Positions 16,004 through 24,552 of a stretch of DNA of 64,000 nt are shown here, one piece after another (within the stretch, counting starts at the first letter, position 1; each line of letters begins with the position of its first letter). Under the pieces are notes generated by a model. That model was not told where the DNA came from and did not search any database. It saw only the letters and a list, made by a program, of their open reading frames with translations. A program made the translations under genes and the position numbers. Origin of the DNA: Acidimicrobiales bacterium (lineage in GTDB: Bacteria > Actinomycetota > Acidimicrobiia > Acidimicrobiales > Acidimicrobilacustridaceae); contig JALOLR010000003.1 in assembly GCA_025455885.1 (NCBI GenBank), positions 208,019 to 272,018 of the forward strand. The letters run 5' to 3'.

Positions 16004-17179
16004 ATGGAGATCGGGTACACACCGGAACAGGAAGCCTTCCGCGGCGAGCTGCGGGCCTACTACGACCAGCTGCTCGACGACGAGACGGTCGAGGAGCTCT
16101 CCCACAGCCACGGCATCGGGGACGCCACCAAGCGAGTGTGGAAGCAGATGTGCGCGGACGGTTGGGCGGGCGTCGGGTGGCCGAAGGAGTGGGGTGGTCA
16201 GGGGCGCAAGGCCATCGACCAGTTCGTCTTCTTCGACGAGTCGATGCGGGCCGGGGCTCCGGTGCCGATGCTCACGATCAACACGGTCGGCCCGACGATC
16301 ATGAACTACGGCACCGACTGGCAGAAGGAGTTCTTCGTCCCGAAGATCCTCGCCGGCGACATCCACTTCTGCATCGGGTACTCCGAGCCCCAGGCCGGCA
16401 CCGACCTCGCTGCGCTGCAGACCCGGGCGGTGCGTGACGGCGACGAGTACGTCATCAACGGCCAGAAGATGTGGACCTCCCTCGCCGGTGGGGCCGACTA
16501 CTGCTGGTTGGCGGTCCGCACCGATCCCGAGGCCAAGAAGCACAAGGGCATCTCGGTGATCATCGTTCCGATGGACACGCCCGGCATCACCATCCAGCCC
16601 CTCACCCTCATGGGCGAGCACGACATCAACGCCACGTTCTTCGACGACGTGCGGGTGCCGGCCAAGTACCTGGTCGGCGAGGAGAACGGCGGTTGGGGGC
16701 TCATCACCAACCAGCTGAACCACGAGCGGGTCACCCTGTGCTCGAGCGGCATGCCCGAGGGCATCCTGAACGACGTGCGCAAGTGGGCCCAGGAGACGAC
16801 CCTGCCCGACGGGCGCCGGGTGATCGACCAGGAGTGGGTGCAGCTCAACCTGGCTCGCGTCCACGCCCGACTCGAGTACCTCCGCCTCGCCAACTGGAAG
16901 GTGGCGTGGTCGGCCGAGGAGCACGCCCTGCACCCGGCCGACGCCTCGAGCGTCAAGGTGTTCGGCACCGAGTTCTACCTCGAGGCCTACCGGCTCCTGA
17001 TGGAGGTCCTCGGGCCGCGCAGCTACCTGAAGGCCGATGCCCCGGAGTCGATCCTGCGCAGTCGCCTGGAGGGCGGCATCCGGGGATCGATCATCCTCAC
17101 CTTCGGCGGTGGCACCAACGAGTTGCAGCGCGACCTCATCGCCATGTTCGGCCTCGGCTTCCCGCGCTCGGCGCGCTGA
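16004..17179 (+). CDS. fadE29: acyl-CoA dehydrogenase, FadE29 (ChsE2)-like
   Basis: 391 residues. Several segments match the M. tuberculosis FadE29/ChsE2 pattern: GVGWPKEWGGQG, HFCIGYSEPQAGTDLA, the INGQKMWTS strand, INATFFDDVRVPAKYLVGEENGGWGLI and the terminal LTFGGGTNELQRDLIAMFGL. FadE28-FadE29 is an alpha2-beta2 FAD dehydrogenase acting on the shortened cholesterol side-chain CoA ester. The next gene, 39 bases downstream, is the FadE28-like partner, so the heteromer is likely conserved here. ATG 16004 is chosen because the frame upstream crosses the Crp-like site and promoter hexamer. Confidence 0.85.
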   Translation: MEIGYTPEQEAFRGELRAYYDQLLDDETVEELSHSHGIGDATKRVWKQMCADGWAGVGWPKEWGGQGRKAIDQFVFFDESMRAGAPVPMLTINTVGPTIMNYGTDWQKEFFVPKILAGDIHFCIGYSEPQAGTDLAALQTRAVRDGDEYVINGQKMWTSLAGGADYCWLAVRTDPEAKKHKGISVIIVPMDTPGITIQPLTLMGEHDINATFFDDVRVPAKYLVGEENGGWGLITNQLNHERVTLCSSGMPEGILNDVRKWAQETTLPDGRRVIDQEWVQLNLARVHARLEYLRLANWKVAWSAEEHALHPADASSVKVFGTEFYLEAYRLLMEVLGPRSYLKADAPESILRSRLEGGIRGSIILTFGGGTNELQRDLIAMFGLGFPRSAR

Positions 17180-17218
17180 GCCGTCCAACCATCCACGAAC
17201 GCACGGACGAAAGCACCC

Positions 17219-18280
17219 ATGGACTTCTCCTTCACCTCCGATCAGGACGAGCTGCGCGGCCTCACCAACCGGCTCCTCAGCGACAAGGCCGGTCCCGAGC
17301 ACCTCACCGCCGTCCGTGAGAGCGACACCGGTGTCGACCTGGCGCTGTGGCGCGAGATGGCCGAGCTGGGCCTGGTGGGCATCGGCCTGCCCGAGTCGGT
17401 CGGCGGCGGCGGCCTCGGCTTCACCGAGGCGGCCATCGTGCTCGAGGAGGTCGGCCGGTTCGTGGCCCCGGTTCCGGCGCTGCCCGTCATGGCCATGGTC
17501 GGCCCGCTCCTCGCCGAGCACGGCACCGCCGAGCAGTGGGCGGGTCTCGCCTCCGGCGAGCGCGTCGTCACCGTGGCCCTCCACGAGATGGTCGGCGACG
17601 TCATGGAGCCTGCGCTGACCGCCGACGGCGGACGCCTCACTGGGGTCAAGGTGTGCGCACCCTTCGGTCACGTCGCCGACGCCTTCGTGGTGTCGGCCGC
17701 CGACGGCCTCTACTACGTGCCCGCCGACGCCGACGGCGTGACCGTCACCCGCCAGGACACCGTCGACGACATCCCCGACGCCATGGTCGAGCTCGCCGGT
17801 GCGCCCGGCCAGAAGCTCACCGGGCCCGAGGGCCTCCGGTCCCTCGTCGAGCGGGGGCTCGCCGGCCAGTGCGTGATGATGGCCGGGATCACGGCGCAGG
17901 CCATCGAGCTGACCTCCGCCTACGTGAAGGAGCGGGTCCAGTTCGACCGGGTGATCGCCACGTTCCAGGCCGTCGCCCAGCGGGCCGCCGACGCCCGGAT
18001 CGACAGCGAGGCCATCTGGCTCACGGCCTGGCAGGCCGTGGCGCTCATCGACGAGGGCGAGCCGGCCGCCGAGCAGGTCGCCTCCGCCAAGTACTGGGCG
18101 GCCGAGGGCGGGCAGCGCGTCGTGCACGCCGCGGTGCACCTCCACGGCGGCGTGGGTGTCGACCGCGACTACCCGCTGCACCGCTACTACCTCTGGACCA
18201 AGTACCACGAGCTCTTCCTCGGCGGCACGACTCCCAGCCTGCTCAGGCTCGGCCGGTTGCTCGCCGACACGCCGGTCTAG
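17219..18280 (+). CDS. fadE28: acyl-CoA dehydrogenase, FadE28 (ChsE1)-like partner subunit
   Basis: 353 residues, shorter than a stand-alone acyl-CoA dehydrogenase, as for FadE28 (about 340). The start MDFSFTSDQDELRGL, the GFTEAAIVLEEVGRFVAPVPALP region and the end HLHGGVGVDRDYPLHRYYLWTK follow the FadE28 plan. It lies 39 bases after the FadE29-like gene and should form an alpha2-beta2 complex with it, desaturating a steroid side-chain acyl-CoA. The exact substrate length is not visible. Two strong hairpins follow the stop. Confidence 0.82.
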   Translation: MDFSFTSDQDELRGLTNRLLSDKAGPEHLTAVRESDTGVDLALWREMAELGLVGIGLPESVGGGGLGFTEAAIVLEEVGRFVAPVPALPVMAMVGPLLAEHGTAEQWAGLASGERVVTVALHEMVGDVMEPALTADGGRLTGVKVCAPFGHVADAFVVSAADGLYYVPADADGVTVTRQDTVDDIPDAMVELAGAPGQKLTGPEGLRSLVERGLAGQCVMMAGITAQAIELTSAYVKERVQFDRVIATFQAVAQRAADARIDSEAIWLTAWQAVALIDEGEPAAEQVASAKYWAAEGGQRVVHAAVHLHGGVGVDRDYPLHRYYLWTKYHELFLGGTTPSLLRLGRLLADTPV

Positions 18281-18294
18281 CGCCGGCGCCGGCC

Positions 18295-18324
18295 GGGTCC
18301 CACCGTCGGGGGGTGGTGGGACCC
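18295..18324. terminator. terminator hairpin after the fadE29-fadE28 operon
   Basis: GGGTCCCACC (18295-18304) pairs perfectly with GGTGGGACCC (18315-18324) across a 10-base loop, 14 bases after the stop of the FadE28-like gene. It is followed by a second strong hairpin. Confidence 0.65.
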
Positions 18325-18351
18325 GGTCCGAGGTCAACGGAGGGGGAATCC

Positions 18352-18383
18352 AGATCGGTCCCGGCCCCGGCCGGGACCGATCT
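18352..18383. terminator. bidirectional terminator hairpin
   Basis: AGATCGGTCCCGGCC (18352-18366) and GGCCGGGACCGATCT (18369-18383) are a perfect 15-base inverted repeat with only two bases between them. It sits midway between two convergent stops (18280 and 18406), so it probably terminates both transcripts. There is no U-tract, as is usual in high-GC actinobacteria. Confidence 0.75.
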
Positions 18384-18405
18384 GCGTCCGGGCCCCGTCG
18401 ACGGA

Positions 18406-19182
18406 TCAGCGCACCAGGTAGACCATGGCCACGACGATGCCGATGGCGACGACGATCCACCGGAACACCGCCGGGTGGAGCCGACCGGCGAGCCGGCCGC
18501 CGAGGTTGCCGCCCACCAGGGCCCCGACGGCCATCACCGCGGCAGCTCCCCACCACACCCGTCCCGAGAAGACGAAGAAGAGGCTGGCGGTCACGTTCAC
18601 GACCACCGACATCGCCTGCTTGAGGGCGTTCACGTCGGTGAGGTCGTCGGGGAGGAACACGCCGAGCACGGCGAGGAACACGATGCCGAGTCCGGCGCCG
18701 AAGTAGCCGCCGTAGATCGACGCGAGGAAGACCATCGCCACGGCCGCGGTCGTCAGGCCGTGATCGGCGACGGACCGGTCCGCCCCGGATCGGGTCCGGC
18801 GGCGTTCGATGACGGAACGAACCCGGTCCTGTCCGGCGAGGAGGGCGCAGGCGAAGAGGATGAGGAAGGGGATGAGCCGCTCGAGCAGGTCGTCGCCGGT
18901 GGCCAGCAGCAGCAGCCCGCCGAGGAGCCCGCCGAAGGCCCCGGCCGGGGCCAGGACCCGCAGCCGGTCCCGCTGGGCGCGCACGGAGCCTCGCTGCGCG
19001 TAGGCGCCGCCGACGTAGCCGGGGGAGAGCGACACGGTCGACGTGACGTTGGCCGACACGATGGGCAGGCCGACCGCGGTGAGCGCCGGGAAGGAGATGA
19101 GGGTCCCGCCGCCCGCGACCGCGTTGACGAACCCGGCGGCTGCACCGGCGGCGGCGACGAGGAGCAGTTCGATCGGGCTCAC
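18406..19182 (-). CDS. TauE/SafE-family sulfite/sulfonate exporter-like permease
   Basis: 258 residues with about eight hydrophobic segments. The two family repeats are visible: GAAAGFVNAVAGGGTLISFPALTAVGLP near the N-terminus and FLASIYGGYFGAGLGIVFLAVLG in the middle, each with the Gly-rich motif typical of TauE/SafE. Known members export sulfite, sulfoacetate or related C2 organosulfur anions; the substrate here is unproven. GTG start. It converges with the fadE28-like gene across two terminator hairpins. Confidence 0.87.
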   Translation of the reverse strand: MSPIELLLVAAAGAAAGFVNAVAGGGTLISFPALTAVGLPIVSANVTSTVSLSPGYVGGAYAQRGSVRAQRDRLRVLAPAGAFGGLLGGLLLLATGDDLLERLIPFLILFACALLAGQDRVRSVIERRRTRSGADRSVADHGLTTAAVAMVFLASIYGGYFGAGLGIVFLAVLGVFLPDDLTDVNALKQAMSVVVNVTASLFFVFSGRVWWGAAAVMAVGALVGGNLGGRLAGRLHPAVFRWIVVAIGIVVAMVYLVR

Positions 19183-19279
19183 GCCTCATCCTCGCCCAGC
19201 CGCGTCGACCGTCGGGGCGATGTCGTCCGGGAATGCCCCGATGTTGAGGAGTGTGAACGACACGCGAGGAGACACCGTC

Positions 19280-19990
19280 ATGGACGCTGCGATCGATGTC
19301 CGTCGAGCGGACACCCGGCCCCACACCCGCATCGGGTGGCTCGACAGCCGCCACAGCTTCAGCTTCGGGCGCCACTACGACCCCACCAACACCGGCCACG
19401 GGCTGTTGTTGGTCTCCAACGACGACCGGGTCGCCGCCGGCACCGGGTTCAGCACCCACCCCCACCAGGACATGGAGATCGTGACGTGGGTGCTGTCGGG
19501 CCGGCTCGAGCACAAGGACTCCGAGGGCAATCACGGCGAGCTGTACCCCGGGTTGGCCCAGCGGATGAGCGCCGGGACCGGTATCTGGCACTCGGAGATG
19601 AACCCGTCGCGGGGCGAGGACGTGCACTTCGTGCAGATGTGGGTGCCGCCCGACACCGAGCGCGTCGACCCGTCCTACGAGCAACGCGACATCAACTCGG
19701 AGCTCGACCGGGGTGGGCTCCAGCCGATCGCCTCGGGGCAGGGTCATGACGCCGCGATCACCATCCGCCAACGAGATGCCGTCCTCTGGGGCGGCCGGTT
19801 GAAGGCGGGGGAGACCGTCGCGGTGCCTGACGCCCGGCACGTCCACCTCTTCGTGGCCCTCGGCGAGGCCGGGCTCGAAGGGGCCGGGCCCTTGGCCGAG
19901 GGGGACGCCGTACGACTCACCGCCGCCGGCTCGCCGTCGCTCACCGCCGGGCCGAGCGGCGCCGAGGTGCTCGTCTGGGCCACTGCCTGA
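19280..19990 (+). CDS. pirin family protein (bicupin)
   Basis: 236 residues. N-terminal cupin: WLDSRHSFSFGRHYDP..., then GFSTHPHQDMEIVTWVLSGRLEHKDSEGN with His residues placed as in the pirin/YhaK metal site, and GTGIWHSEMNPS carrying the last His/Glu ligands. The C-terminal cupin is shorter and less conserved. Some family members act as quercetin dioxygenases, others bind transcription factors or sense redox state; the role here is open. ATG 19280 has a GAGGAGA about nine bases upstream. Nine bases separate its stop from the convergent exchanger gene. Confidence 0.88.
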   Translation: MDAAIDVRRADTRPHTRIGWLDSRHSFSFGRHYDPTNTGHGLLLVSNDDRVAAGTGFSTHPHQDMEIVTWVLSGRLEHKDSEGNHGELYPGLAQRMSAGTGIWHSEMNPSRGEDVHFVQMWVPPDTERVDPSYEQRDINSELDRGGLQPIASGQGHDAAITIRQRDAVLWGGRLKAGETVAVPDARHVHLFVALGEAGLEGAGPLAEGDAVRLTAAGSPSLTAGPSGAEVLVWATA

Positions 19991-19998
19991 GGGCGTGG

Positions 19999-20925
19999 TC
20001 AGGGCCCGCCGGCCACGACCAGGACGGTGAAGAGCACATAGGTGCCGACGAGGACGCCGCCTCGCCAGCGGTCGAGGGTGAGGCGGCGGTTCGGGACCAG
20101 CAACAGGATGCTCACCGCCCCCATCACGAGGCTGAGCGCGACCTCGCCGAGGGCGACGTCGAAGGGACGCAGGATCGTGAGCACCGACACGATCCAGAGC
20201 CCGTTGAAGATGTTCGACCCGACGATGGCGCCGAGCCCGATCTCCTCGTGGCCCCGGAGCCCGGCGGCTAGGACGGTGGCCAACTCGGGCATCGAGGTGC
20301 CGAAGGCGACGAACGTGGCGCCGACCACGAACGGGTCGAGACCGAGGCTGTCGCCGATCGCCTCGGCGGCGACGACGATCAGCCGCCCGGCGACGACGAG
20401 GAGCCCGAGGCCGACCAGCGTGACCACCACCGCCCGCCCTCGCTTCCGTTCGCCGAGCACCTCGACGGAGTCGGCGCGGGCGCGACGGGCGTGGCGCACC
20501 GTGACGCCGAGCCAGATCGCGAACACGGTGAGCAGCACGGCGCCGTCGAGGCGGGACATGGTGCCGTCGGCGACGAGCGCGAGGATCAGGAAGGGCACGG
20601 CGACCGCCACCGGGAGGTCGCGGCGGACGGTGGCCCGTTCGGCGGTCAGCGGCCGGATCAACAGTGCGAGCCCGAGGATGAGGCCGACGTTGGCGACGTT
20701 GGAGCCGAGGGCGTCGCCGAAGGCGATGGCCGACGTGTCGTCGGCGGCCGCGCTCAGGGCCACGAAGAACTCCGGGCTCGAGGTCGCGAACGCGGCGACC
20801 GTGACGGCGATGATGGCCGCCGGCACGCGGGCCCATGCGGCGATCCCGACCGCGCCGCGGACGAAGAGCTCCCCTCCGGCGGCTGCGGCGGCGATGCCGG
20901 CGAGCAGGGTGACGGCGGTGGTCAT
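19999..20925 (-). CDS. CaCA-family Na+/Ca2+ antiporter-like protein
   Basis: 308 residues, about ten transmembrane segments arranged as two inverted repeats. The alpha-repeat motifs are clear: ATSSPEFFVALSAAADDTSAIAFGDALGSNVANVG in the first half and GTSMPELATVLAAGLRGHEEIGLGAIVGSNIFNG in the second, with the acidic residues that coordinate cations. Similar to the bacterial YrbG group of K+-dependent or independent Na+/Ca2+ exchangers. ATG 20925 is used; the open frame upstream is not membrane-like. Divergent from the GNAT gene. Confidence 0.9.
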   Translation of the reverse strand: MTTAVTLLAGIAAAAAGGELFVRGAVGIAAWARVPAAIIAVTVAAFATSSPEFFVALSAAADDTSAIAFGDALGSNVANVGLILGLALLIRPLTAERATVRRDLPVAVAVPFLILALVADGTMSRLDGAVLLTVFAIWLGVTVRHARRARADSVEVLGERKRGRAVVVTLVGLGLLVVAGRLIVVAAEAIGDSLGLDPFVVGATFVAFGTSMPELATVLAAGLRGHEEIGLGAIVGSNIFNGLWIVSVLTILRPFDVALGEVALSLVMGAVSILLLVPNRRLTLDRWRGGVLVGTYVLFTVLVVAGGP

Positions 20926-21046
20926 GATCCTCCGGGCGTGGTTCGGCGTGTGCCGACCAGGCTTCCCGGCGCTCCGGAGCCCGAGGATAGCGAGCCTCCG
21001 GGAGGGCAACGGGCGTGGAGCGGAGCCTCCGTGGTCCAATGGGGCA

Positions 21047-21688
21047 GTGGTGACCGTTCGAGCGGCCGTCGAGGGCGACGTCGAGTGGGCGCGGGTGATC
21101 GAGGTCGATGCCGGTCGACGGTTCCACGAGGTCGGTCTCGGCCCGGTCGCCGAGGACGACCCGCCATCGGCGGACGAGCTCGCCGGTCACGTCCGCGCCG
21201 GCACGATGTGGGTGGCGGAGCTCGACGGAGAGGTGATCGGGTACGCGGTCGCGTCGATCGTCGACGACCACGGACACCTCGACCAGGTCAGTGTCACGCG
21301 GATGGCATCGGGGAGGGGAGTGGGGACGGCGTTGCTCGACCGGGTGTGCGCGTGGGCGAGCGGCGTGGGCTCGGAGTGGGTGACCCTGACGACCTTCCGG
21401 GATGTCCCGTGGAACGCCCCGTACTACTCGCGGCGAGGGTTCTCGATCCTCGACGAGGCGGAGCTCGGTCCCGAGTTGGCGGCGGTCCGCGAGATGGAGC
21501 GCATCGGCGGCCTCGAGGTGTCGCCGAGGGTGGCCATGCGCCGCCGGCTGGCGTCGGCTGACCGGGCGCCGACGGACGAGCCGAGCGATCGGTCGCCCGG
21601 CGGCAGGACTGCCGCAGGGTCGGGCCCACGACAGCTCCGGCGCCGTGGGGCGGGAGAGGGGGGAGGTGACGTCACCGAAGCGTCGTGA
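21047..21688 (+). CDS. GNAT-family N-acetyltransferase
   Basis: About 213 residues. The N-terminal 160 follow the GNAT fold: VTVRAAVEGDVEWARVIE, WVAELDGEVIGYAVASI, then VSVTRMASGRGVGTALLDRVCAWA with the acetyl-CoA-binding R/Q-G-x-G-x loop as SGRGVGT, and YYSRRGFSILDEAEL. The C-terminal 50 residues (rich in Arg, Gly, Pro) look disordered. Substrate unknown. Two adjacent in-frame GTG codons, 21047 and 21050, could start translation. Confidence 0.8.
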   Translation: MVTVRAAVEGDVEWARVIEVDAGRRFHEVGLGPVAEDDPPSADELAGHVRAGTMWVAELDGEVIGYAVASIVDDHGHLDQVSVTRMASGRGVGTALLDRVCAWASGVGSEWVTLTTFRDVPWNAPYYSRRGFSILDEAELGPELAAVREMERIGGLEVSPRVAMRRRLASADRAPTDEPSDRSPGGRTAAGSGPRQLRRRGAGEGGGDVTEAS

Positions 21689-21731
21689 CCGCACAACGGG
21701 TCCCGCCGTGTCGACGGGTTCCCGGTCCCGC

Positions 21732-22640
21732 TCAGCGTGTCGACGGCCCCGACGCTGTGGCCCCCTGTTCGGCGTGGTGCGGGAGCAGCGAGAGCCCGAG
21801 GGCGGCGAGCACGGCGCAGTGGACGGCCCGGGAGCCGAGTCCGATCACCAGCGTGTCCGGGGCGGCCCGGTACGTGAACAACAGCACGGCCGCGAGCGCG
21901 ATGGTCCCCCCGCCCACCGCTCGTCGCGCTGCGGCGCCGGCACCGGCCAGCAGCCAGGTGCCGATGCCCACCGCGATGAAGACGAGCCCGAGGGCGACGG
22001 AGCCGGGGAACACCGAGACGCCGAACTCGTCGGGGATGTCGTTGCGCCCCGTGAACAGCGTCCGGGTGATGTTGTCGTCACCGGTGAACCCGGCCGCGAG
22101 GTTGGTGACGGCGACGGCCGCGCCGTAGACGGCGGCGACGACGCCCATCGAACGGGCGGAGTGCGGGTGGGAGCGACCGGCTTGGACGAGCACGGCGATG
22201 CTCAACCCGAACATCAGCAGGTACGACCAGTACCACTCCTCGGGGGCGTTGGCCACGGCCAGGCCGATGCCCAGCGCCTGGAGCCCGCTCACCACCGCGG
22301 CGGTGCGCAGCGCCCGTCCGCTGAGCAGCGCGGCGGCCACGAAGACCTCGACGAACAGCGTCATCCACCCGAACGCCGAGATCTGGGTCAGCACCACGTT
22401 CTCGAACACCCACGCCGACCCGGGGACCACCGGGTGGTCGACACCGGCCTGCACGAAGTTGCGCAGGCCCCCGAACTCCGTCGGCACCTTCCAGTTCACG
22501 TTCGACAGCCACATCAGGCCGAGCAGCCATCGCACGACGATCGGCCCGACGTCGCGCACGGCGTGGTCGACCGTGGCCGCCACCCGGTCTCGGCGGGCCC
22601 ACCAGCTGTCGTCCTCGACTCCCACGTCCGATCCAGCCAT
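21732..22640 (-). CDS. DoxX/DoxD-like membrane protein
   Basis: About 302 residues from ATG 22640; GTG 22664 would overlap the upstream gene by 10 bases. About seven hydrophobic segments. The segment RWLLGLMWLSNVNWKVPTEF, the FGWMTLFVEVFVAAALLSG region and EEWYWSYLLMFGLSIAVL resemble the thiosulfate:quinone oxidoreductase small subunit DoxD and the DoxX group. DoxD passes electrons from thiosulfate to quinone in archaea; bacterial relatives are mostly uncharacterised. It is the last gene of the minus-strand string with the radical SAM, PhnD-like and acyl-CoA dehydrogenase-like genes. Confidence 0.7.
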   Translation of the reverse strand: MAGSDVGVEDDSWWARRDRVAATVDHAVRDVGPIVVRWLLGLMWLSNVNWKVPTEFGGLRNFVQAGVDHPVVPGSAWVFENVVLTQISAFGWMTLFVEVFVAAALLSGRALRTAAVVSGLQALGIGLAVANAPEEWYWSYLLMFGLSIAVLVQAGRSHPHSARSMGVVAAVYGAAVAVTNLAAGFTGDDNITRTLFTGRNDIPDEFGVSVFPGSVALGLVFIAVGIGTWLLAGAGAAARRAVGGGTIALAAVLLFTYRAAPDTLVIGLGSRAVHCAVLAALGLSLLPHHAEQGATASGPSTR

Positions 22641-22654
22641 GTGGTCCCGTCCGG

Positions 22655-23647
22655 TCAGGCGCACGGGAACGTGCTGGCCAGCACGTCCCCCCGCAGTCGG
22701 TGCTCGCGTAGCTCGTCGGTGACCGCCTCGATCACCGCGCCCAGCGGGCGCCAGTCGTCACCGACGCGCATGGCGGGATCGGTGGCCGCCACCGGGTGCC
22801 ACCACACACCCTCGGCCGTGACGCACACCTCGGGCAGCAGCGACGCCCGGGACACCGTGAGCCCCGCGTTGGCGGCGCCCTGTCGGGCGATTCGGCGCAC
22901 GACCCGTTGGCGATCGGTGAGCCCGAGCTCGTCGAAGAAGGCGTCGAGCTTGTCCGCCTCCGGGCCGGCGTCTGCGCCGAGCGTCGCCGCCACCCGGACG
23001 TCGAAGCCGAGCTCCAGGGCGAGGTGGATCCCGGCGACGGCCCGGGCGTGGCTCCCTGCGCCGCGGTGGCGGTCGTGGAGGTGGGCGTCGACCGAGTCGA
23101 GGCTGATCTGGAGGGTGAGTCCGTCGCGGGGCAGCGCCTCCAGGCGGCGTCGGCGCTCGCCGGTCCAGACCATGGCGTTGGTCAGCACCGTGGTGGGGAT
23201 CCGGCCCACGGCGTGCCCGAGGCGGTCGTCGAGGTCGAGCAGGAGGAAGGGCTCCCCGCCGGTCACGTAGAGCTCGGCGACACCGTGGTCGAGCGCGGCG
23301 TCGACGAGCGCTGCGAAGTCCCCCACACCGACGGTCCGGGGCGCGGCCCGCGGGGACGAGGCCACGCAGCAGTAGTCGCAGGCCAGGTTGCAGTGGAAGT
23401 TCGTGTACACCCAGAGGCGGTGCCCGGGCCGGCGCTCCGGTGGCAGCGCGGCGATCGGATCGTCGATGGGCCCGCGGTGGACCTCGACGCCCTCGGCGTG
23501 CACGGCCAGCACGGTGTTCGAGGTCGCCCGGCACCACTCGGCCACGACGTCGACCTCGGCGGGTCCGTCGACGGCCACGATGCACGTCGACCCGGCGGCG
23601 GTCGCACCGACCTCCTCGACGAGCCGGCTGACGAGCTCGAAGCTCAT
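22655..23647 (-). CDS. radical SAM protein with an N-terminal TusA-like region
   Basis: 330 residues. The 4Fe-4S/SAM motif CNLACDYC (C86, C90, C93) starts the radical SAM barrel. GGEP (VTGGEPFLL), the LTNAMVW strand and LQISLDS follow in the usual order. Cys residues near the end (LLPEVCVTAEG and the terminal PCA) could bind a second cluster, as in SPASM or twitch domains. Residues about 16-60 look like the second half of a TusA/SirA sulfur-carrier domain (GSTCIVAVDGPAEVDVVAEWC), but the usual CPxP cysteine motif is absent. Substrate unknown. The surrounding DoxD-like, PhnD-like and dehydrogenase genes hint at sulfur or phosphonate-like chemistry. Confidence 0.8.
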   Translation of the reverse strand: MSFELVSRLVEEVGATAAGSTCIVAVDGPAEVDVVAEWCRATSNTVLAVHAEGVEVHRGPIDDPIAALPPERRPGHRLWVYTNFHCNLACDYCCVASSPRAAPRTVGVGDFAALVDAALDHGVAELYVTGGEPFLLLDLDDRLGHAVGRIPTTVLTNAMVWTGERRRRLEALPRDGLTLQISLDSVDAHLHDRHRGAGSHARAVAGIHLALELGFDVRVAATLGADAGPEADKLDAFFDELGLTDRQRVVRRIARQGAANAGLTVSRASLLPEVCVTAEGVWWHPVAATDPAMRVGDDWRPLGAVIEAVTDELREHRLRGDVLASTFPCA

Positions 23648-23690
23648 CGCGGTGGCGGCGCGTCGGCGCGTGGGTCGGGGCGCGGTGCCA

Positions 23691-24512
23691 TCACCAGTGG
23701 TCGGCGATCCCTTGGGCGGTCATCGCCTCGTCCAGCGAGGCATAGCCGTCGAGCTCGGCGCGCTTCCACTCCCGCAGCCCTTCGAGCTCGAGCACCCGCC
23801 GGTGGTCCGGGTCGTCCCAGGACATGGCGAGGAGGTGTCGAACCCAGGCCTCGGCACGACCGTCGTCGAGGCTGTCGAGTGCCGTGAAGTTGCAGTGGTT
23901 GTAGGGCTCGGACTCCCAGATCACCTCGAAGTCGGCGATGCCCGCATCACCCGCTGCAGAGAGGGCCTGCCAGGTGTTGACGCCCACGGCCGCGACGTCG
24001 GCCTCGTCCTCGGCGACCGCCCTGAGCGCATCGAGGTCCGAGCGGCCGGTGTCGCCGTGCTTGCCGACGTCGCTGTCGAAGAGGATCAACTCGACCTCGT
24101 CGGTCCCGATGCCCTCCCGTTCGAGGAACCACAGCGGGAGGATGCGCGCCTGGCCGGAGTCACGCGACCCCAACGCCACCCGGGCGCCCCGCACCCCGGT
24201 GAGACCGTCGCGACCTCCGCCCTTGCGCCCGATCATCAGGGTCGTGAACACCAGGTCGGTGTCGCGCATGGCCAGGGCCCGGGCCGATCCGCCCGTGCGG
24301 CGCAGCGTGCGGATCCAGGCCACGTTGGTGTTCCAGGCGAGGTCGACGTGGCCGGCGAGCAGTGCGTCGACCTGACGCTCGTAGTTCGAGTAGAGGACGT
24401 AGTCCATGGGGACGGGGGCGTCGCGGAAGTAGTCGCGCATCCCCTCCCAGATCGGCACCACGTTCGGGGAGTAGGCCACGGCGCCCACCACCATCGGTTC
24501 GGGTTCGGTCAT
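23691..24512 (-). CDS. PhnD-like substrate-binding protein without signal peptide
   Basis: 273 residues from ATG 24512, with GAGGAT six bases upstream. The pattern fits the phosphate/phosphonate-binding PhnD family (periplasmic-binding type 2): VVGAVAYSPNVVPIWEGMRDYF, NYERQVDALLAGHVDLAWNTNVAWI, GRKGGGRDGLTGVRGARVALGSRDSGQA and DVAAVGVNTWQAL. There is no hydrophobic signal sequence or lipobox, so the protein appears cytoplasmic. No ABC permease or ATPase is adjacent. It may serve as an enzyme or sensor rather than a transporter part. Forty-three bases separate it from the radical SAM gene. Confidence 0.78.
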   Translation of the reverse strand: MTEPEPMVVGAVAYSPNVVPIWEGMRDYFRDAPVPMDYVLYSNYERQVDALLAGHVDLAWNTNVAWIRTLRRTGGSARALAMRDTDLVFTTLMIGRKGGGRDGLTGVRGARVALGSRDSGQARILPLWFLEREGIGTDEVELILFDSDVGKHGDTGRSDLDALRAVAEDEADVAAVGVNTWQALSAAGDAGIADFEVIWESEPYNHCNFTALDSLDDGRAEAWVRHLLAMSWDDPDHRRVLELEGLREWKRAELDGYASLDEAMTAQGIADHW

Positions 24513-24552
24513 CGGGGGATCCTCGTCGGGTCGGTCGGGTCGGTCGGGGACG

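Noticed and set aside
15989..21694. A 1901-residue minus-strand open frame
   Set aside because: Runs opposite the fadE29/fadE28, pirin and other clearly coding genes; Arg/His/Gly/Pro-rich composition typical of a high-GC shadow frame.
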